A stretch of DNA of 64,000 bases from an uncultured Rhizobium sp. (GCA_945952045.1 CAMFHE010000004.1:62001-126000); one strand, 5' to 3'. Positions 52,968 to 62,460 are shown, numbered from the stretch's first letter. A program made the numbers and translations. Notes: generated by a model not told the origin, from the letters alone.

Positions 52968-53795
52968 TCAGCCGGCCTTCCGGGCCTTCAGCTCCTTGGC
53001 GACGGATTTTTTCAGCGCATCCATGATGCTGACGACATTGCCGGGCTTGCCCTTGCTTTCGCCCTTGGCCTCATCGGTGGATTTCGAGCTTTTGGCCGGC
53101 TTGCGCGCCTTCTTCTTGCGGGCGATCAATTTGAGCAGGCTTTGCTGGATCGGGTCGGAGACCATGTCGGGCGACCAGCGCTTCGTCCGCTTCCGGATGA
53201 CCGCCTCGACGGCCGAGACGCCCCTGGCGTCGGACGTCTTGTCGATCTCCTCGAAATAGTCGGCCTCGGGCCGCACCTCGTCGCCGAACCGCAGCGTCCA
53301 GACGATGATGCCCTCGTCGCGCGCCTCCAGCACCACGGCGCGTTCGCGCCGGCCGAGCACGAGGCGCGATACGCCCAGCACCTTTTCCGCCTTCATGGCG
53401 TCGCGAATGACCGCAAAGGCCTCGTCGCCGATCCGGGCATTGGCCGTCAGGTAAAAGGGCGTATCGAGATAGACCCAGTCGATGCTGTCGCGAGGGATGA
53501 ATGTTTCGATGTCGATGGTGCGGACGCTTTCCAGCTCCACCGTTTCGAGATCGGCATCGGTGAGGATCACATAACCCCCCTCGCCGCGCTCGTAACCCTT
53601 GGCCTCGTTGGCATCCTTCACCGGCTTGCCGGTGACGCTGTCGACATAACGCGAGACCACGCGGTTGCCGGTCTTCCTGTTCAGCGTGTGAAACCGCACC
53701 TTTTCGGAGTCCGATGTCGCCGGCGTCATCTCGACCGGGCAGGTGACGAGCGACAGCTTCAGATAGCCTTTCCAGTAGGGGCGTGCGGGGGCCAT
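52968..53795 (-). CDS. ku: Ku protein (first of two)
   Basis: A 275-residue bacterial Ku. The beta-barrel core reads YWKGYLKLSLVTCPVEMTPA and VRFHTLNRKTGNRVVSRYVDSVTGKPV near residues 35-58. The bridge region and minimal C-terminal arm follow. The last 60 residues are Lys/Ala-rich and end in a helix (IMDALKKSVAKELKARK), as in LigD-interacting tails. It binds DNA ends as a dimer and recruits LigD, whose gene is convergent 8 bp away. It begins 4 bp after the second ku gene, so both are co-transcribed. Confidence 0.93.
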   Translation of the reverse strand: MAPARPYWKGYLKLSLVTCPVEMTPATSDSEKVRFHTLNRKTGNRVVSRYVDSVTGKPVKDANEAKGYERGEGGYVILTDADLETVELESVRTIDIETFIPRDSIDWVYLDTPFYLTANARIGDEAFAVIRDAMKAEKVLGVSRLVLGRRERAVVLEARDEGIIVWTLRFGDEVRPEADYFEEIDKTSDARGVSAVEAVIRKRTKRWSPDMVSDPIQQSLLKLIARKKKARKPAKSSKSTDEAKGESKGKPGNVVSIMDALKKSVAKELKARKAG

Positions 53796-53799
53796 GATC

Positions 53800-54684
53800 T
53801 CAGCTCGCTTTCTTCTGCGCGGCTTTCGCCTTGGGCTTTGCGGGTTTGCCCTTGACGTCGCTCTTGGCGTTGGCGTTCGCCGCCTTCGGCTTTTTCGCCG
53901 CGCTCTTTCCCATGCCCGCGCTGTCGCGCAAGGCCTGCAGAAGGTCGCCCGGCTTGGAGACCTTCACCGGCCTCGGCTTCGGCAGGGATTTGCCCTCGGC
54001 CTTGGCCTTGATCAGCGCCTGCAGTGCCTCCTCATAGCGGTCGTCGAAAGCGGCGGGATCGAAATCGCCCGTCTTGGTGGCGATGATATGCTTGGCGAGG
54101 TCGAGCATTTCGCCCTCGATCTTGACCTTCCGGACATCCTCGAAAGCCTCTTTCGAGGAGCGGACCTCGTAATCATAGTTGAGGGTGGTGGCGATCAGAC
54201 CTTTCCCATGCGCGCGGATCAAGAGCGTGCGCATGCGGCGAAACAGGACGGTGCGCGCAATGGAGACCGTATCGGTCTTGATAAGCGCATCGCGCATGCC
54301 GGCGAACGCGTCCTGGTCCTCCGCCTCGACCGGCACCAGATAATAGGGCTTGTCGAAATAGATGTCGTCGATATCGCCGCGCGCAATGAAGGCTTCCGCC
54401 TCCAGCAGCTTGTCGGATTCGGGAATGACCGCCGTCACCTCCTCCGGATCGATCATGATGTAATCGCCGCTCGACGTCTCGAAGCCCTTGACCTGCTGCT
54501 CGCGCTCCACGACCTCATCCGTTTCGGGATCGATGAATTCGCGCTTCAGCCGGTTGCCGGATTTCCTGTTGAGCATGTGGAAGCCGATCCGCTCGGCCGT
54601 CGACGTCGCGGTGTAGAGCCCGATATTGCAACTCAGGCCGCCGATCTCCAGCCGGCCCTTCCACTGGGCGCGATGTGCCGCCAT
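53800..54684 (-). CDS. ku: Ku protein (second of two)
   Basis: A 294-residue Ku paralogue and the first gene of the ku pair. It has the same core (AQWKGRLEIGGLSCNIGLYTATS, IGFHMLNRKSGNRLKREFIDPET) but clearly diverged sequence and a longer Lys/Ala/Pro tail. The two may form a heterodimer, as shown in some rhizobia with several Ku proteins. Whether each is active alone cannot be judged from sequence. The gene is preceded by a GGAGGAT site. Confidence 0.93.
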   Translation of the reverse strand: MAAHRAQWKGRLEIGGLSCNIGLYTATSTAERIGFHMLNRKSGNRLKREFIDPETDEVVEREQQVKGFETSSGDYIMIDPEEVTAVIPESDKLLEAEAFIARGDIDDIYFDKPYYLVPVEAEDQDAFAGMRDALIKTDTVSIARTVLFRRMRTLLIRAHGKGLIATTLNYDYEVRSSKEAFEDVRKVKIEGEMLDLAKHIIATKTGDFDPAAFDDRYEEALQALIKAKAEGKSLPKPRPVKVSKPGDLLQALRDSAGMGKSAAKKPKAANANAKSDVKGKPAKPKAKAAQKKAS

Positions 54685-54796
54685 TCCGCATCCTCCAAGG
54701 GGTCGAAGCGTTTAACGGAAACGCGGGACGGCTGGTTCCCCCGGGCGGCATGAATTTGCGCATCGTCACCTCGGGTTTGCGGGCAGGCTGCCTGCG

Positions 54797-55828
54797 TCAT
54801 GCCCCTGCCGGCAGCGGCACATCGGGATGGACGAGGCCTTCGCCACGCAGATCCGACCAGAAGCCGGCCGGAATGGCGGCGGTGAAATGCGCCACGTTCG
54901 CCTCGACTTCGGCGGGCTTGACCGCGCCGAACACGACGGCGGCGACCTCGGATGCGGCCAGCGGAAACTGGAGCGCGGCCGCCGGCAGGGCGACGCCATG
55001 GGCGCGCGCGACCCGGGCCAGTTTCTCGACCCGCGCGACGATCCCCGCCGAAGCCGGGCCATATTCGTATTTGGCGCCCTCGACCACGCCGGTCGCGAGG
55101 ATCCCCGAATTGAACGCGCCGCCGACGACAAGGCTGGCGCCGCGCCGTGCGGCGCGCGCGACCTCGTCGAAATAGATGTCGTGCTCCAGAAGCGTGTAGC
55201 GCGAGGCGACCAGGAACACGTCGAGATCGAAGCGCTGCAGGAAGCGGTCGATCATGCCGCGCTCGTTGATGCCGGCGCCGATCGCGCCGATGTCGCCGCT
55301 GCGCTTCAATTCCTCCAGCGCCCGGTAGCCGCCCTTTTCGAGATCGTCGAGCCGGGCCGTCAGTTCCGCCTCGCTGCGGAAATAGCCGCTGTCGAGATCG
55401 TGGATATAGAGCGCATCGACGCGGTTGATGCCGAGACGCTGCAGGCTGTCCTCATAGGAGCGCATGATTGCGTCGTAGGTGAACAGGTGATGGGCCTCGA
55501 AGGGCAGCGCGCCGGCCCAGTTCGGCGGCCGGAACGATGCGCGCTCGCGCGGCGCCTTCAGCACGCGGCCGACCTTGGTCGTCAGCCTGTAGCCGCCGCG
55601 ATCCTGCTCGAAAAGCGCGCGGCCGGTGCGGTGTTCGGCCTGTCCAAGGCCATACCACGGCGCGGTGTCGTAAAAGCGCAGGCCGCTCTTCCACGCCGCC
55701 TCGAAGGTGGCGCGGGCCGTTGTCTCGTCGATTGCCTCATAGACGCCGCCGAGCGGGCATGTGCCGAGACCGAGCACGGGAAGATGGAGGTCGGTGCGGC
55801 CGACGCGCCTGACTGTATCGAGTTGCAT
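54797..55828 (-). CDS. aldo/keto reductase, D-threo-aldose 1-dehydrogenase-like
   Basis: A 343-residue aldo/keto reductase with Asp54 and Tyr59 in FYDTAPWYG and the Lys in TTKVGRVLK. It has the same length and layout as the enzyme at 12541-13572, including GTCPLGGVY and LVASRYTLLEH, so the two are paralogues or related transfers. It probably oxidises an aldose or pyridoxal. It lies 100 bp downstream of the Gfo/Idh/MocA gene on the same strand and may be a late member of that operon, perhaps for a neighbouring sugar, or independent. I leave the substrate open. Confidence 0.8.
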   Translation of the reverse strand: MQLDTVRRVGRTDLHLPVLGLGTCPLGGVYEAIDETTARATFEAAWKSGLRFYDTAPWYGLGQAEHRTGRALFEQDRGGYRLTTKVGRVLKAPRERASFRPPNWAGALPFEAHHLFTYDAIMRSYEDSLQRLGINRVDALYIHDLDSGYFRSEAELTARLDDLEKGGYRALEELKRSGDIGAIGAGINERGMIDRFLQRFDLDVFLVASRYTLLEHDIYFDEVARAARRGASLVVGGAFNSGILATGVVEGAKYEYGPASAGIVARVEKLARVARAHGVALPAAALQFPLAASEVAAVVFGAVKPAEVEANVAHFTAAIPAGFWSDLRGEGLVHPDVPLPAGA

Positions 55829-55840
55829 GGTGGCTTTCCT

Positions 55841-55914
55841 AAAGCATTTCCAGCCGGAGCGAGATCGCTTCGGCGTTGGACAATGCGGTCAAAACAAAGG
55901 GATAGAGCATTGCG
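55841..55914. repeat. degenerate rhizobial-type intergenic repeat
   Basis: This 74-bp stretch begins AAAGCATTTCC and ends with AAACAAAGGGATAGAGCATTGCG, the pattern of short interspersed elements I associate with Rhizobiaceae intergenic DNA (ending in GATAGAGCGTTT-like). It separates the aldo/keto reductase gene from the sugar operon. I see only one copy in this window, so the assignment is tentative. Confidence 0.35.
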
Positions 55915-55928
55915 AGTAAGCACATGCC

Positions 55929-56957
55929 CTACAGCGTTCTGGCATCGACGACGCGGCCGCTCTCGGCGGAGCGATAGGCGGCTTCGGCCAGCGCATAGGT
56001 TTTCAGGCTGTCCTCGGCCGATGTCTCGAAACCCGTTCCGGCGCGCAACCTGTCGATGAAATGCTGCTGCGTGCGCGGCACGCTGTCCTGGATCTGCGTC
56101 CAGGGCGACGACGTCCACGACCGTTCGTCGGCCGCAACCGTTTCGCGCCGCTGCTTGCCATCGGAATGGATCACCAGCACGCCGCCCTCGACGATCTCGA
56201 TCGTCCCGAGCCGGCCCTCGATTTCGCCCAGCGTCTGCGGAAACGGATCGGGATAGCGATGCGCGGCATAGCTGACATCGACGATGGAGGTCGCGCCATT
56301 GTCGTGGCGCAGCAGGATCGTCGCCGCATCCTCGCCCGCCAGCCCCGGCCGGACCGACTGGGTGAAGCAGGAGACGTCGCCGGCATCGCCAAACAGGAAA
56401 CGGGCGAGGTCGAGCATATGGATGCCCACGTCCATGATCATGAAGCGTCTGGTTTCCACCACGTAGGGCTGGTTCGTGTAGACATCGACCGCATTGCGCC
56501 AGGAAAGGCGGCCGAAGGTGAGATCGCCGATTTCGCCGCTGTCGAGAATGGCGCGGATGCGGCGGAAGATCTTCTGGAAGCGAAAATTCTCATGCACCAT
56601 CACCGGCACGCCGGCCGCGGCGGCATAGGCTGCGATGCGGCGGCAGGTGTCTATATCGGGCGCGAACGGCTTCTGGACGATGACGGGCACGCGGTTATCG
56701 ACGGCGAGCGCCACCAGTTCCTCATGCGTTTCCATCGTTGTGCAGATATCGACGAAATCGAAGGCGCCGGACGAAAGCGCAGCCGCCGCATCCTGCCATG
56801 CGGGCACGGAAAAATCCGCGCCGTAAGCCTGCGACCGCGCCGCATCGCGGTCGCAGACAGCGGCAATCCCGGCCCCGTCGATCTCAGACCAGGCGTGAAG
56901 ATGGTTGCGGGCGAAGAAGCCGCAGCCGACGAGCAGTCCCTTGAGATGGGCGGTCAT
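55929..56957 (-). CDS. apdG: Gfo/Idh/MocA oxidoreductase, probable D-apiose dehydrogenase
   Basis: A 342-residue NAD(P)-dependent oxidoreductase. The Rossmann motif LLVGCGFFARNHLHAW is near residue 8 and the catalytic lysine motif IVQKPFAPD near residue 93, where Gln replaces the usual Glu of EKP. The MDVGIHMLDLARF region near residue 175 holds the conserved catalytic Asp and His. It overlaps the upstream 646-residue gene by 4 bp and sits at the end of a sugar ABC operon. In Rhizobiales, D-apiose dehydrogenase is a Gfo/Idh/MocA protein next to a large lactonase and such a transporter. That identity is inferred from gene order, not proven; other sugars are possible. Confidence 0.6.
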   Translation of the reverse strand: MTAHLKGLLVGCGFFARNHLHAWSEIDGAGIAAVCDRDAARSQAYGADFSVPAWQDAAAALSSGAFDFVDICTTMETHEELVALAVDNRVPVIVQKPFAPDIDTCRRIAAYAAAAGVPVMVHENFRFQKIFRRIRAILDSGEIGDLTFGRLSWRNAVDVYTNQPYVVETRRFMIMDVGIHMLDLARFLFGDAGDVSCFTQSVRPGLAGEDAATILLRHDNGATSIVDVSYAAHRYPDPFPQTLGEIEGRLGTIEIVEGGVLVIHSDGKQRRETVAADERSWTSSPWTQIQDSVPRTQQHFIDRLRAGTGFETSAEDSLKTYALAEAAYRSAESGRVVDARTL

Positions 56958-58894
56958 GGCAATAATCCGTAGTCGAGATGAAGAACGCCATAGGCGCCGA
57001 TGCGGGTCGCCCCGCCAAAAGGCTGCGGCGCGGTGAAGGCTTCGCGGTCGAACGCCGCCATCGCAAAGCTGTCCTCGCCCAGAAGCTGGCCGGTGATCGC
57101 GCCCTTTCCGGAGAGGTCGATGACGAGGGGGTCTGTCGAAAGATTGGCGTAAAGCGCCTTGCGCCGGCCGTGTTTTTCCCAGGCGACATGCGCCACAGCG
57201 CCGTCCAGGCCGGCGGAAAGCACACGCCCGCCGGCGGCCTCGGAAATCCAGCGGGCGACGTGATAGAGCGGATAGACCGCGCCTTGCGCCCGCGCGTCCC
57301 ATCCGTCGCGCGCATAGGGTTGCGGCGAGGAGATCAGCCCGAAGGGACCGGTCGCCGCCCCGAAGGCGAAGCGCTCGACGGGGCCAAGCGCGATCTGCGC
57401 GAGATAACCGACATGCCAGGCGGCCGCGAAAAGCCCGCGCTGTCGCGGATCGCGCGCCGCCATGCCCTCACGGCTGTCAGGCGCATTGTCGACCGGGGCC
57501 GCGCCGTAAGGGTTCAGCCGCGCGCCGATACCGACGGGTCCGATCGACAGCGGCCGGCCGCCGGTAAGCGCCCTGGCGGAATGCAGGATATGGGCGAGCG
57601 CCTGCAGCGTTTCGACGACCGAGGCATCGTCGGCCGCATGCACCACCGGCGTCGTCGCGAAGGTGAGATAGTCGGCGTTTTCCGGGTCGGGCCGCTTGCG
57701 GTTGAACTCGGTGAAGAAGGCCGGCGAACCCGATCCGCGACGGCTGGCGGGGAATGTGGCGGCCAGCGCTTCGGCGAGGATGTCCTGCGCCAGATGCGGC
57801 GGGCGCGGTTCGCCCGGCTGGAAGGATTGCTCGTCGATCCTGGCGAAGGCCGCGATATGGGACACGACGATGCCGGCATCGGCAAAGGCTTTCGCCAGCG
57901 CTTCCAGCAGATGACGGGCCGCGACCGCATCGTCGCCATCGAGAACGACCTGCACCTCCAGCGCAGCCCCCGTGCGACGCAGGAGCTCGGCAAGGTCGGC
58001 CGTCGCCGCAAGCGTGTCGCCGCGCGCCGGATCGTGGCGCAACAGCAGGCGCGCGGGCTTCAACCCGGCCAGCGCATCGGCGAAGAAAAGTGCCGCGCGC
58101 GCATCCTCCAGCCTGTCGAGCGGCAGCGCATAGTCCGGCAGGACCTGTCCCGTCGCCTGCGGCGGCGAGATCGGTTCGGCGACCGCATGGGCGCCCCCCT
58201 CGTCCGATATCGTCACCGTCACCGACTGGCGGACCGGCTGGCCGGGTTCCAGCAGATAGGGATAGGGCAGGCCGATGGGGCGGCTATAGGTCTTGAACGA
58301 GGCGTCGGACCAGTTGCGATGGTCTTCCATCTCGAAGACGTCGCCGTCGAACCGCGTGGAAACGAGCAGCCCCGCATGCGGCCGATGGGCAATCGCCCGG
58401 ATGTCGAGAACCGGCTGGCCGGGGCTGATCGCCAGCGGGATCGTCAGCGTCCGCTTCGGCCCGGATGCGTGCTCGACCTCGACCTCACGGCCGGCAAAGC
58501 CCTTCAGGGGATGCAGGATGACGAAGCCGGTGCGATTGGTCTCGAAGGCAATATCGGCGTCGATCCCGGCTGTGGCCGTGAGGTGGCCGTCGGCGCGCGC
58601 GCAAAATCGAATGGCGGCGCGCACGCCCCTGCCCGCTTCGCCATAGATCGCCTCGTATCGCACGTCGAAGCCGGCCGCGTTCTCCTCGATGTGAACGTCC
58701 CCGATGACCGGCGCCGGCGTGCCCCAGCCGGGCGTGCGCAGCAGAAAGGCGATGCCGCGCAGGATTTCCACGCCGCGCCAGGATATCCAGCGCAGAGCGC
58801 CCGCATCGAAGGTCGCCGTCAGGCCGCCGGCCCGGAGGATGCGTTTTGCCGGCTCTTCGATGGCCGTGCCGGTGAGGATGACGGAGGTGTTCAT
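56954..58894 (-). CDS. apnL: large protein, probable D-apionate lactonase
   Basis: A 646-residue cytoplasmic protein with no signal peptide or membrane helix. I see no classical motif. The first half is rich in beta strands (about residues 20-250, with VILHPLKGFAG and DGDVFEMEDHRNWSDASFKTY). The second half resembles a TIM-barrel hydrolase (about 300-560, with ADYLTFATTPVVHAADDAS and GPVGIGARLNPYG), ending in a small beta domain as in glycosidase-like proteins. The size and place between permease and Gfo/Idh/MocA gene fit D-apionolactonase. It overlaps both neighbours by 4 bp. A glycoside hydrolase-like function is the main alternative. Confidence 0.55.
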   Translation of the reverse strand: MNTSVILTGTAIEEPAKRILRAGGLTATFDAGALRWISWRGVEILRGIAFLLRTPGWGTPAPVIGDVHIEENAAGFDVRYEAIYGEAGRGVRAAIRFCARADGHLTATAGIDADIAFETNRTGFVILHPLKGFAGREVEVEHASGPKRTLTIPLAISPGQPVLDIRAIAHRPHAGLLVSTRFDGDVFEMEDHRNWSDASFKTYSRPIGLPYPYLLEPGQPVRQSVTVTISDEGGAHAVAEPISPPQATGQVLPDYALPLDRLEDARAALFFADALAGLKPARLLLRHDPARGDTLAATADLAELLRRTGAALEVQVVLDGDDAVAARHLLEALAKAFADAGIVVSHIAAFARIDEQSFQPGEPRPPHLAQDILAEALAATFPASRRGSGSPAFFTEFNRKRPDPENADYLTFATTPVVHAADDASVVETLQALAHILHSARALTGGRPLSIGPVGIGARLNPYGAAPVDNAPDSREGMAARDPRQRGLFAAAWHVGYLAQIALGPVERFAFGAATGPFGLISSPQPYARDGWDARAQGAVYPLYHVARWISEAAGGRVLSAGLDGAVAHVAWEKHGRRKALYANLSTDPLVIDLSGKGAITGQLLGEDSFAMAAFDREAFTAPQPFGGATRIGAYGVLHLDYGLLP

Positions 58895-59898
58895 CGCGAT
58901 TGCCTTTTCACGAAACTGTCGAACGCGACGGCGGCGACGATGATCAGCCCGACCAGGATCTGCTGCACGTAGGGCGAGACGTTGAGGATGACGAGACCGT
59001 TGAGCAGCACGCCGGTCAGAAGCGCGCCGATGACCGTGCCGGCGATGGAGCCGGTGCCGCCCTGCAGGCTGGTTCCGCCGATGACCACGGCGGCGATCGC
59101 CGTCAGTTCGTAGCCCGATCCCGCCACCGCCTCGGCCGAATTCAGGCGCGAGGCGAGCATGAAGCCGCCAAGGCCGGAGCAGAAGCCGATCACCGCGTAG
59201 ACGGCGACGGTCACCCGCCGCGTATCGATGCCGGAAAGCCGCGCCGCGTCGGGGTTCGATCCGACCGCGTAGACCGCGCGGCCGAAGCGCGTCTGCGTCA
59301 GCACCAGATGCGCGACGAGCGCCACCACGCCGAAGACGATGACCGGCACCGGCACCGGCCCGATCATGCCGCGCCCCCACCAGCCGAAGGCCTCGTCGAA
59401 GCCCGAGATCGGGCCGCCATTGCCGATGGTCAGCGCCACGCCGCGAAACACCGTCATGCCGCCGAGCGTGACGACGAAGGCCGGCACCGAGAGCCTGGCG
59501 ACGGCAAGCCCCTGCAGATAGCCCGCAAGCGTACCGGCGACGATGGCGGCGACAACGGCGAGCGGCCAGCCATATCCCGTCGCGTCGGCACTGAGCGCAA
59601 ACCGCCCCTCGATGCCGCCCTTGGCGACGACGGCGGCCACAAGGCCCGCCATCGCCACGATGGAGCCGACCGAAAGATCGATGCCGCGCGCCAGGATGAC
59701 GAAGGTCATGCCGACGGCGATGATGCCGTAGATCGAGACCTGCCTGAGAATGTTGAACAGATTGAGCGGCATGAGAAAGCGCGGCTGCAGCGCGGCAAAC
59801 AGCACGACGAGCGCCAGCAGGAAGATGAGCGGCGCGACGCGGCCGAGAAGCGCATAGGTCTGCGCGCGGCGCGGCATTGTCAGGGAGAGGCTGGACAT
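58891..59898 (-). CDS. sugar ABC transporter permease (RbsC-type)
   Basis: A 335-residue multi-pass membrane protein. The first helix is at about residues 15-36. The family signature MTFVILARGIDLSVGSIVAMAGLV is near residue 60, the coupling loop YAVGSNPDAARLSGIDTRR near 213 and the AIAAVVIGGTSLQGGTGSI strand near 265. It forms a homodimeric channel, as only one permease gene is present. It lies 22 bp after the ATPase gene and overlaps the lactonase gene by 4 bp, so import and breakdown are coupled in one operon. Substrate (possibly apiose) is inferred. Confidence 0.9.
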   Translation of the reverse strand: MSSLSLTMPRRAQTYALLGRVAPLIFLLALVVLFAALQPRFLMPLNLFNILRQVSIYGIIAVGMTFVILARGIDLSVGSIVAMAGLVAAVVAKGGIEGRFALSADATGYGWPLAVVAAIVAGTLAGYLQGLAVARLSVPAFVVTLGGMTVFRGVALTIGNGGPISGFDEAFGWWGRGMIGPVPVPVIVFGVVALVAHLVLTQTRFGRAVYAVGSNPDAARLSGIDTRRVTVAVYAVIGFCSGLGGFMLASRLNSAEAVAGSGYELTAIAAVVIGGTSLQGGTGSIAGTVIGALLTGVLLNGLVILNVSPYVQQILVGLIIVAAVAFDSFVKRQSR

Positions 59899-59920
59899 GG
59901 GGATTTTCCTTGGAGTTTGC

Positions 59921-61489
59921 TCAATCGCGCCGGGTCATTCTTGCCATCAGCGCTTCCGGTAAGGCCGATGCGCCCGGCGTCTCGAAGACCGAGCGGCCTT
60001 CGCGCAGGACGACGATCCTGTCCGACAGCACCATCAGTTCCGGCAGATCGGAGGAGATGACCAGAACGGCGACGCCCCGTCCGGCGATATCGCGCAGAAG
60101 AGCATGCACATCCTCCTTCGCGCCGATATCGATGCCGCGCGTCGGCTCGTCGACGATCAGCAGCCTCGGCTGCCGGGCGATCCAGCGCGACAGGATGACC
60201 TTCTGCTGGTTGCCGCCCGAAAGCGTCGCGATCGGCGCCTGGAGGGAGCTGGCGCGAATGCCGAGGCGCTGGACGAAGGCGCGGAACAGTCCGTTTTCGG
60301 CGGCGCGGTCGTTCAGCCAGAAAAGCCGCGGCGGACTTGCGCCGGCGAGCGCGAAATTCTCCACCACCGGCCGCTGCGGCAGGATCGACTGGCCCTTGCG
60401 GTCTTCCGGCACCAGCCCGACGCCGGCGCGGATCGCAGCCGCGGTCGAGGACGGCGCGAAACGCTCCCCGCCGAGCCGGATCTCGCCCGACCCGACGGGA
60501 TCGGCGCCGAAGATCATCGCGGCGGTTTCCGAACGCCCGGCGCCGACAATGCCGGCGAGGCCGACGATCTCGCCGGCGCGCACCTCGAAGCTGACATCCG
60601 ACACACGGGCAGGCGCGCGGCCGGCGCGGCGGCTCGCCAGGTTGCGGACCTCGAGAACGACGTCGCCGAAGGCCGCCGGCGGGCGCCGGACGCCGATTGC
60701 GACATCGCGGCCGGCCATTGCCCGGATCAGTTGGGCATTGTCGACCGCGGCGACCGCGCCCTCCTCGACCATCTTTCCGTCGCGCAGCACGGTGTAGCTG
60801 TGGCAGAAGGCCCTGATCTCGTCGAGCCGATGGCTGACATAGAGAATGGCCACGCCCTCGCGCGACAGCCGCCCGATGATCTCGCCGAGATGGCCGACCT
60901 CTTCCGGCGACAGCGACGCGGTCGGCTCGTCCATGATCAGCAGGCGCGACCTGCGCGTCAGCGCCCGGGCGATCTCCACCATCTGCTGCTGCGCGATGGA
61001 CAGGCTGGAGACCGGCCGGCGGACATCGAGATCGGCAATGCCGAGCTGCGACAGCGCAGCGCGCGCCGCTTGCCGCACCTGCCTCCAGTTCACCATGCCG
61101 AAGCGCCCGACCGGCAGGTGCCCGGCAAAGATCGCCTCCGCGACCGAAAGCTCCGGAAACAGCGACAGTTCCTGGCGGATGACGCTGATGCCCAGACGGT
61201 CGGCGGCGCGCGGCGCGTCGAACACGGCTGCGACGCCGTCGACCTCGATCCGGCCCGCATCGGGGGCAAAGACGCCCGACAGCAGGTTGATGACGGTGGA
61301 TTTTCCAGCGCCGTTTTCGCCGAGCAGCGCCCGCACTTCGCCGGCGCGCAGCGACAGCGACACGCCGTCGAGAACGGTGACGCCGAAGAAGCGTTTGACG
61401 AGATCGACCGCGGCTACAAAAGCTGCGGGGCGCACCAGGCGCCCCGACGTTTCGACATCCACGGTCCCGGGTCGTGGATGGATCGTCAT
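59921..61489 (-). CDS. sugar ABC transporter ATP-binding protein (RbsA-type)
   Basis: A 522-residue tandem ATPase. Domain one has Walker A LLGENGAGKSTVINLL near residue 55, signature SSLSIAQQQMVEIARAL near 160 and Walker B LLIMDEPTASLSPEE near 182. Domain two (about 275-522) has a degenerate Walker A (GLAGIVGAGRSETAA), signature TLSGGNQQKVILSRW near 423 and Walker B LLIVDEPTRGIDIG. Its ATG overlaps the binding-protein stop by 4 bp. It energises the single permease encoded downstream. It is only distantly similar to the ATPase at 9041-10561. Confidence 0.92.
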   Translation of the reverse strand: MTIHPRPGTVDVETSGRLVRPAAFVAAVDLVKRFFGVTVLDGVSLSLRAGEVRALLGENGAGKSTVINLLSGVFAPDAGRIEVDGVAAVFDAPRAADRLGISVIRQELSLFPELSVAEAIFAGHLPVGRFGMVNWRQVRQAARAALSQLGIADLDVRRPVSSLSIAQQQMVEIARALTRRSRLLIMDEPTASLSPEEVGHLGEIIGRLSREGVAILYVSHRLDEIRAFCHSYTVLRDGKMVEEGAVAAVDNAQLIRAMAGRDVAIGVRRPPAAFGDVVLEVRNLASRRAGRAPARVSDVSFEVRAGEIVGLAGIVGAGRSETAAMIFGADPVGSGEIRLGGERFAPSSTAAAIRAGVGLVPEDRKGQSILPQRPVVENFALAGASPPRLFWLNDRAAENGLFRAFVQRLGIRASSLQAPIATLSGGNQQKVILSRWIARQPRLLIVDEPTRGIDIGAKEDVHALLRDIAGRGVAVLVISSDLPELMVLSDRIVVLREGRSVFETPGASALPEALMARMTRRD

Positions 61490-62460
61490 CCGTTGATCAG
61501 CCCGACGCGCTCGGCCTGCTGGAGATTGTCCGGCGTGATGGCGACGGGCGCAACCAGCAGGTTGTTGCTTTCCGGCTTCTTGCCCTCGCGGATGAAGTCG
61601 ACGATCGTGCGGATGGCGACGCGCCCCTGCTTGCCGGGGAACTGATCGACGGTGCCGGCGAGATTGCCGTCCTTGACGCCCTTCAGCGCGCCTTCGGAAC
61701 CGTCATAGCCGTAGATCTTGATCTTGCCCTTGAGGCCGCGCGCTTCCGCCGCCTGTGCGGCGCCGAGCGCCATGTCGTCATTGGCGGCGACGATCACATC
61801 CGGCACCTCGGCAAGGCCGGTCAGAATGTTTTCGGTGACCGCAAGCCCCTTGTCGCGGGAGAAGTTGGCCGCCTGTTCCGAAACGAACTTGTATTTGCCG
61901 CCGGCCGCGTCCAGCACCTTGTGAACGCCGCCATTGCGGTCGTTGGCGGTCTTGTCGCCGGGAATGCCCTGGAGATTGACGATCGTTGCGCCATTGGGGA
62001 ATGCCTTGGCGACGGCATCGCCCTGCGCCTCGGCGCCCTTGAAATTGTCGGCGGCGACATTGGCCAGAACCTCCGGCACGCCGTTGACCGGGCGATCCAC
62101 CGTCACCACGGTGATGCCGGCGGCAATCGCTTCCTTGACGACCGGCGCCAGCGCATCGGCTTCCACCGGCGACAGGATGATGCCGTCGACGCCCTGGACG
62201 ATGGCGGCCTCGAGGTCGGCGATCTGCTTGGGCGCCGAGAGCTGGCCGTCGGCCTTGACGATGGTCACGCCGCCGATCTTCTTCGCCTCGTCCTCCAGCT
62301 GGTCCGTCAGGAAGACGAAATGGGAGAAGGCGAAGGTCAGCGGCGAGACGAAGACCGTCACGGGCGCATCCTTGCCCTTGGGCGCCGCGTGCAGCGTCGA
62401 AACGCCGGCGGCGAGGAGAGCGAGGCCGGAAACGGCGGTCAAAATAGTCTTGCGAAACAT
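61486..62460 (-). CDS. sugar ABC transporter, periplasmic substrate-binding protein
   Basis: A 324-residue RbsB-family receptor with a Sec signal peptide (residues 1 to about 26, cut after LHA). The mature protein has FSHFVFLTDQLEDEAKKIGG, DGIILSPVEADALAPVVKEAI near residue 95, TVDRPVNG near 122 and DVIVAANDDMALGAAQAAEARG near 216, the pentose-binder layout. It is the first gene of a five-gene minus operon (binding protein, ATPase, permease, lactonase-like, dehydrogenase). Probable ligand is the branched pentose apiose or a related aldose, from context alone. Confidence 0.9.
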   Translation of the reverse strand: MFRKTILTAVSGLALLAAGVSTLHAAPKGKDAPVTVFVSPLTFAFSHFVFLTDQLEDEAKKIGGVTIVKADGQLSAPKQIADLEAAIVQGVDGIILSPVEADALAPVVKEAIAAGITVVTVDRPVNGVPEVLANVAADNFKGAEAQGDAVAKAFPNGATIVNLQGIPGDKTANDRNGGVHKVLDAAGGKYKFVSEQAANFSRDKGLAVTENILTGLAEVPDVIVAANDDMALGAAQAAEARGLKGKIKIYGYDGSEGALKGVKDGNLAGTVDQFPGKQGRVAIRTIVDFIREGKKPESNNLLVAPVAITPDNLQQAERVGLING

